DNA from: Atribacterota bacterium
Lineage (GTDB): Bacteria > Atribacterota > Phoenicimicrobiia > Phoenicimicrobiales > Phoenicimicrobiaceae
NCBI GenBank assembly: GCA_030599445.1
Contig: JAUVOA010000009.1
Span: 1-15,321, forward strand
Reading direction: 5' to 3'
DNA: 15,321 bases
A program made the translations under genes and the position numbers. The stretch's first letter is position 1, and each line of letters starts with the position of its first letter. The notes under the pieces are model-generated. The model saw only the letters and a program-made list of their open reading frames with translations. It had not been told where the DNA came from and ran no database searches. Of this stretch, positions 13,601 to 15,321 are shown one piece after another.

Positions 13601-14164
13601 ACTAACTTTTCAGATAGAAGTAGAGTAGTTTTAGCTGGAGTGATTAATAATTTTAAAAGAAAGAGTACTAAAAATGGGAACCTTATGGCATTTATTACCT
13701 TAGAAGATTTAGAGGGCACTGTAGAAATGATAGCGTTTCCAAAGGTTTACGAAAAATGCAAAGAAATGATAAAAAAAGATGAGATTGTCATAACAGAAGG
13801 ACGGCTTGACGTGGCAGAAGGAAAGACAAAAATTATTGCTGAGAAAATATCTCTTTTAGGAAAATACATAAAAAACAAAAAACTTACTTCTAAAACAAAA
13901 GAGATGAATCATAATCTTACCGAAGAACTTCATCTCGAGATTAACACTAAAAAAAATGAACCTAATCTTTTAAGAAAGTTAAAAGAATTATTTTACGATT
14001 ATCCAGGGAAAAGTCAAGTAGTACTTCATTTTAAGGATAAGGATAAAACAATATTACATGCCATAGATAAAAAATATTCAATTAACATTGATGATAAATT
14101 TATGGAAGAGGTTCGTGGTGTTTTAGGAAATGAAAAAATATGGACAGAAAAATTTAAAGAATAA
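10670..14164 (+). CDS. dnaE: DNA polymerase III alpha subunit
   Basis: The replicative C-family polymerase, 1164 residues, full length for DnaE1-type proteins. The N-terminal PHP domain (1-280) keeps its metal-binding set: His10/His12 (HLHVHTEYS), Asp43/His44 (TDHG), Glu69, His89/His90 and Asp208/His210. A metal-dependent 3'-5' exonuclease is thus possible, as in other bacteria with intact PHP domains. The palm has GPGRGSAAGSL (357-366), catalytic Asp401 and Asp403 in PDFDIDF, and Asp552 in MDFLGLR. Fingers and helix-hairpin-helix regions follow (ALYRPGPLGSGMI, YGVIVYQEQVM, FNKSHSVSYA). The OB fold occupies about 986-1060 (VVLAGVINNFKRK). ATG 10670 gives the usual N-terminus. Its likely ribosome site AGGAAGGGG (10648-10656) lies 13 nt away, a rather long spacing. 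The leader appears to consist of heptamer repeats. A small conserved gene follows 30 nt downstream. Confidence 0.97.
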   Translation: MWHANFVHLHVHTEYSLLDGACRISELVAQAKKHKMPALAITDHGVMYGAIQFYKEAIRQGVKPIIGCEMYVAHQSRLDKSSQRKETPHHLILLVKNNEGYKNLIKLVTSSYLEGFYYKPRIDKEILREHSNGLIALSACLKGEISQCILQKNIKKAKEVALDFLDIFGEDNFYLELQKNGIPEQEIVNENLIEISQELSIPVVASNDIHYIKKGDARAHEILLCIQTATNLSDPKRLKFATDAFYFNSPEEMSKNFSKVPQALENTLRIAEKCNLEIDFRQAQLPEFKIPPEHNINTYLKELCYKGLNERYSEVTKQLEERLEYELSVIKKMEFEPYFLIVWDFVRYAKEKGIMVGPGRGSAAGSLVAYCLNITNIDPITYGLLFERFLNPERISMPDFDIDFCYERREEVIEYVSKKYGNDKVAQIITFGTMAARAAVRDVGRALGIPYARVDTIAKMIPWEPNITIEKALKMESRLKELMKNDEDIKKLIETASSLEGLARHASTHAAGIVLSRKPLTDYIPIQKTAEGEICTQYAMAELEELGLLKMDFLGLRTLTVISNALKIIKHTRGEEVDINKIPLDDKKIYKMLSKGNCAGIFQLESEGMRDLVKRLKPENIEDITALLALYRPGPLGSGMIEDFINRKKGIIEIKYAHPRLESILKETYGVIVYQEQVMKIASELAGFTLGQADILRKAMGKKQKGVMEKQRELFIKGAQKNNIKKNTAAETFDLIAYFAGYGFNKSHSVSYAFISYQTAYLKTHYTIEYMASLLTSIMGNNDKVALYIKECRNMNIEILPPDINQSLINFTVVEGKAIRFGLAAVKNVGEKAIKTIIGERKRNSNFTSLLDFCQRVDLRIVNKRVIESLIKCGAFDSIGAKRSQLLAVLDVSLKSGQEFQKSKRNGQTSIFDLFKKSNLDEDSGSYQDKLPDISEFSKNELLAMEKEMLGLYISHHPLNDYKERLKKIVTSTSIELTNFSDRSRVVLAGVINNFKRKSTKNGNLMAFITLEDLEGTVEMIAFPKVYEKCKEMIKKDEIVITEGRLDVAEGKTKIIAEKISLLGKYIKNKKLTSKTKEMNHNLTEELHLEINTKKNEPNLLRKLKELFYDYPGKSQVVLHFKDKDKTILHAIDKKYSINIDDKFMEEVRGVLGNEKIWTEKFKE

Positions 14165-14194
14165 AAAAAATTACTATTAGAGGGTTAATTTATA

Positions 14195-14422
14195 ATGTGG
14201 AAAGTTATTTATATCGCTAAAGATATTTTATTAGCCAGAAATTTAGAAAAAATATTAAAAGAAAAAGGGATTGCAACTATTTTAAACAGATTAGAAGTGG
14301 GAAAAGATGAATTAAACGGAAATGTAGAAATATTAGTTCCTAAATGCGAAACTCAAGAAGCAGTTGATTTAATCAGTCAAACCTTGATTTATAATGATGA
14401 TATATTAGATGATATAGAATAA
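14195..14422 (+). CDS. Small uncharacterised protein downstream of dnaE, 75 aa
   Basis: The protein has a compact beta-alpha-beta pattern: MWKVIYIAKD, then helix LLARNLEKILKEKGIATIL, then EILVPKCETQEAVDLISQTL. This resembles DUF2007-like putative signal-transducing proteins. I recall similar small proteins with MWKVxYIA starts and EILVP strands next to dnaE in Clostridia, so the placement looks conserved. Its function is not known. ATG 14195 has AGAGGG (14179-14184) 10 nt upstream and lies 30 nt after the dnaE stop with no terminator between, so it is probably cotranscribed. There is no membrane segment or cysteine cluster; the C-terminus is acidic (NDDILDDIE). The frame ends 1 nt before the next heptamer array. 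Confidence 0.8.
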   Translation: MWKVIYIAKDILLARNLEKILKEKGIATILNRLEVGKDELNGNVEILVPKCETQEAVDLISQTLIYNDDILDDIE

Positions 14423-14423
14423 C

Positions 14424-14458
14424 TCGTATATCGTATATCGGATATCGTATATAGTGAA
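14424..14458. repeat. Heptamer array, TCGTATA type (5 units)
   Basis: TCGTATA occurs three times exactly, with TCGGATA and TAGTGAA as variants, contiguous at 14424-14458. It begins directly after the stop codon of the small gene (14420-14422). Read on the other strand the unit is ATAC plus GAT. Confidence 0.8.
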
Positions 14459-14473
14459 TAAGGAAAAAATAGA

Positions 14474-14556
14474 AGCCAGTAGCCAGAATCCAGGAGCCAG
14501 AAGAAAATCGTATCTTGTATTTTGTGAAGAGAATTGTAATAAGTAATAAGTTGCGG
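14474..14556. repeat. Heptamer arrays, AGCCAGA type then TCGTATC/GTAATAA types
   Basis: AGCCAGT, AGCCAGA, ATCCAGG and AGCCAGA fill 14474-14501. After six A-rich bases, seven more 7-nt units run from TCGTATC (14508) through TTGTATT and TTGTGAA to two exact GTAATAA units (14536-14549) and GTTGCGG. The TATAGTGAA-then-CAGA order copies that at 8004-8057. Confidence 0.7.
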
Positions 14557-14603
14557 GTTTATAGAGAAAATGGAGGGTGCATATTGCATAATTCCTCTTT
14601 TTT

Positions 14604-14638
14604 ACTAACGACTATTCACTATTCACTAGCGACTAAAT
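14604..14638. repeat. Heptamer array, ACTATTC type (5 units)
   Basis: ACTAACG, ACTATTC (twice exactly), ACTAGCG and ACTAAAT are contiguous. The array ends 5 nt from the CCA end of tRNA-Leu and resembles the array at 3328-3362. A T-rich tract (CTTTTTTACTAAC) precedes it. Confidence 0.8.
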
Positions 14639-14642
14639 AAAA

Positions 14643-14731
14643 TGGTGCCGAAGGTCGGAGTCGAACCGACACGAGCCGTGAAGCTCGCTGGATTTTGAGT
14701 CCAGTGCGTCTACCAATTTCGCCACTTCGGC
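14643..14731 (-). tRNA. tRNA-Leu, anticodon CAA
   Basis: Read on the minus strand, the acceptor GCCGAAG (14731-14725) pairs with CTTCGGC (14653-14647). Discriminator A (14646) and an encoded CCA (14645-14643) follow. The D-loop has GGTAGA, the anticodon stem CTGGA/TCCAG holds loop CTCAAAA with anticodon CAA (reads UUG), and a long variable arm is present as in class II tRNAs. The T-loop is GTTCGACTC. Size, variable arm and discriminator A all support Leu. It runs opposite to dnaE and polA. No clear terminator lies after it; the transcript would enter the heptamer array at 14604-14638. Confidence 0.97.
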
Positions 14732-14753
14732 ATTTGTGCATCTCTGTTTAAAA

Positions 14754-14782
14754 ATTATAGGTTAAGTGATATTTATTGTCAA
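14754..14782 (-). promoter_or_regulatory. Consensus sigma-70 promoter of tRNA-Leu
   Basis: On the minus strand TTGACA (14777-14782) and TATAAT (14754-14759) both match consensus exactly and are 17 nt apart. Transcription would begin near 14747, about 15 nt before the mature 5' end. This is the strongest promoter in the window, as expected for a stable RNA. Confidence 0.9.
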
Positions 14783-14818
14783 GAAAAAATAGAAAAAATA
14801 GAACGAAAGAAGAGAGTT

Positions 14819-15321
14819 ATGAATAATAAGAAAAAATTTATTTTGGTTGATGGGCAAGGTTTGCTCTACCGTGCTTTTTATGCCTTACCTCAATTAACTA
14901 CCACTTATGGCCAGGTAGTTAACGCAGTTTACGGATTTACTATGATATTAATCAGGTTATTAGAAGAAGAGAAACCAGAATACATAGTAATTACCTTTGA
15001 TACACCTGTTCCAACTTTTCGACATAAGGAGTTTAAAGAATATAAAGCTCATCGTAAGAAAATGCCTGACGAATTAATCAGTCAGATTCCTCTAATTAAA
15101 GAAATTATCAATAATTATAATATTGCCATTTGTTCAAAAGAAGGTTATGAGGCAGATGATGTCATTGGTACTATAGCAAAGGAAGCAGAAAAAAGAAATT
15201 GTAATACCATTATTGTTACCGGAGACAAAGACGCTTTTCAGCTTATCTCTCCTCATACTAAGGTAATGACTACTATCAAGGGAGTAACTGAGGTTAAAAT
15301 CTATGATGAAGAAGATATAAA
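14819..15321 (+). CDS. polA: DNA polymerase I, N-terminal 5'-3' exonuclease part, cut by the window edge
   Basis: The first 167 residues of PolA. The flap-endonuclease domain shows its acidic metal ligands: Asp11 (LVDGQGLLYRAF), Asp61 (TFDTPVPTFR), Glu111/Asp113/Asp114 (EADDVIG) and Asp136/Asp138 (TGDKDAFQL). The helical arch residues EYKAHRKKMPDEL are present. The protein removes RNA primers and fills gaps in lagging-strand synthesis and repair. ATG 14819 gives the normal N-terminus; the upstream purine-rich AAGAAGAGAG is a weak ribosome site. Its own promoter is not clear, and the 37 nt between the tRNA promoter's -35 box and the ATG leave little room. The frame is open to the last base, so most of the gene, including the polymerase domain, lies outside. 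Presence of an exonuclease alone (a short Xni/ExoIX type) cannot be strictly excluded. Confidence 0.9.
   Translation, partial: MNNKKKFILVDGQGLLYRAFYALPQLTTTYGQVVNAVYGFTMILIRLLEEEKPEYIVITFDTPVPTFRHKEFKEYKAHRKKMPDELISQIPLIKEIINNYNIAICSKEGYEADDVIGTIAKEAEKRNCNTIIVTGDKDAFQLISPHTKVMTTIKGVTEVKIYDEEDI

Noticed and set aside
14389..14589. Minus-strand open frame of 66 codons after dnaE
   Set aside because: It is composed of heptamer-repeat DNA and overlaps the end of the small gene; low-complexity translation.

Overview
This is a low-GC bacterial chromosome segment. It holds a core set of housekeeping genes: gatB, hflK/hflC, class II aldolase, phosphofructokinase, dnaE, tRNA-Leu and polA. These are separated by intergenic stretches packed with short degenerate tandem repeats. 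The gene families point to an uncultured, probably anaerobic bacterium. A low-GC lineage such as Atribacterota or a neighbour would fit, but that is an impression from memory and not demonstrated.

Layout. Positions 1-2283 (+): the 3' part of gatB, then a major-facilitator transporter broken by one frameshift. Positions 2347-3081 (-): a conserved-looking protein of unknown function. Positions 3523-5683 (+): a two-gene operon. Its first gene is a TIGR00725/LOG-like Rossmann protein that seems to start at a non-canonical AUC. Its second gene overlaps the first by 8 nt and encodes an unusual three-part fusion: RNase H, SWIM zinc finger and D-2-hydroxyacid dehydrogenase. Positions 5961-7831 (-): hflK-hflC, overlapping by 1-4 nt. 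Positions 8472-10375 (+): class II fructose-bisphosphate aldolase, then a phosphofructokinase whose specificity residues (Asp105, Lys126) indicate pyrophosphate as donor. These two sit as a coupled pair at the reversible step of glycolysis. Positions 10670-14422 (+): dnaE and a small protein of about 75 aa that follows it. Positions 14643-14731 (-): tRNA-Leu(CAA) with a consensus promoter. Position 14819 to the end (+): the start of polA.

The most unusual feature is what fills the gaps. Nearly every larger intergenic gap carries runs of degenerate 7-nt units, and one 128-bp stretch runs in an 8-nt register. Most heptamer families read as an ATAC-like tetranucleotide plus a family-specific trinucleotide (TCG, GCT, GAG, GCA, GAT). 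Neighbouring families often keep the same 7-nt phase across the switch. A polypyrimidine tract ending in TTAAC borders four of the arrays. In the pfp-dnaE gap, two inverted ATACTCG-type arrays flank a 25-codon remnant of a 23S-rRNA-intervening-sequence (four-helix-bundle) protein. The right-hand array seems to supply the promoter and leader of dnaE.

The most promising novel items are the three-domain fusion protein and this heptamer repeat system with its four-helix-bundle gene remnant.
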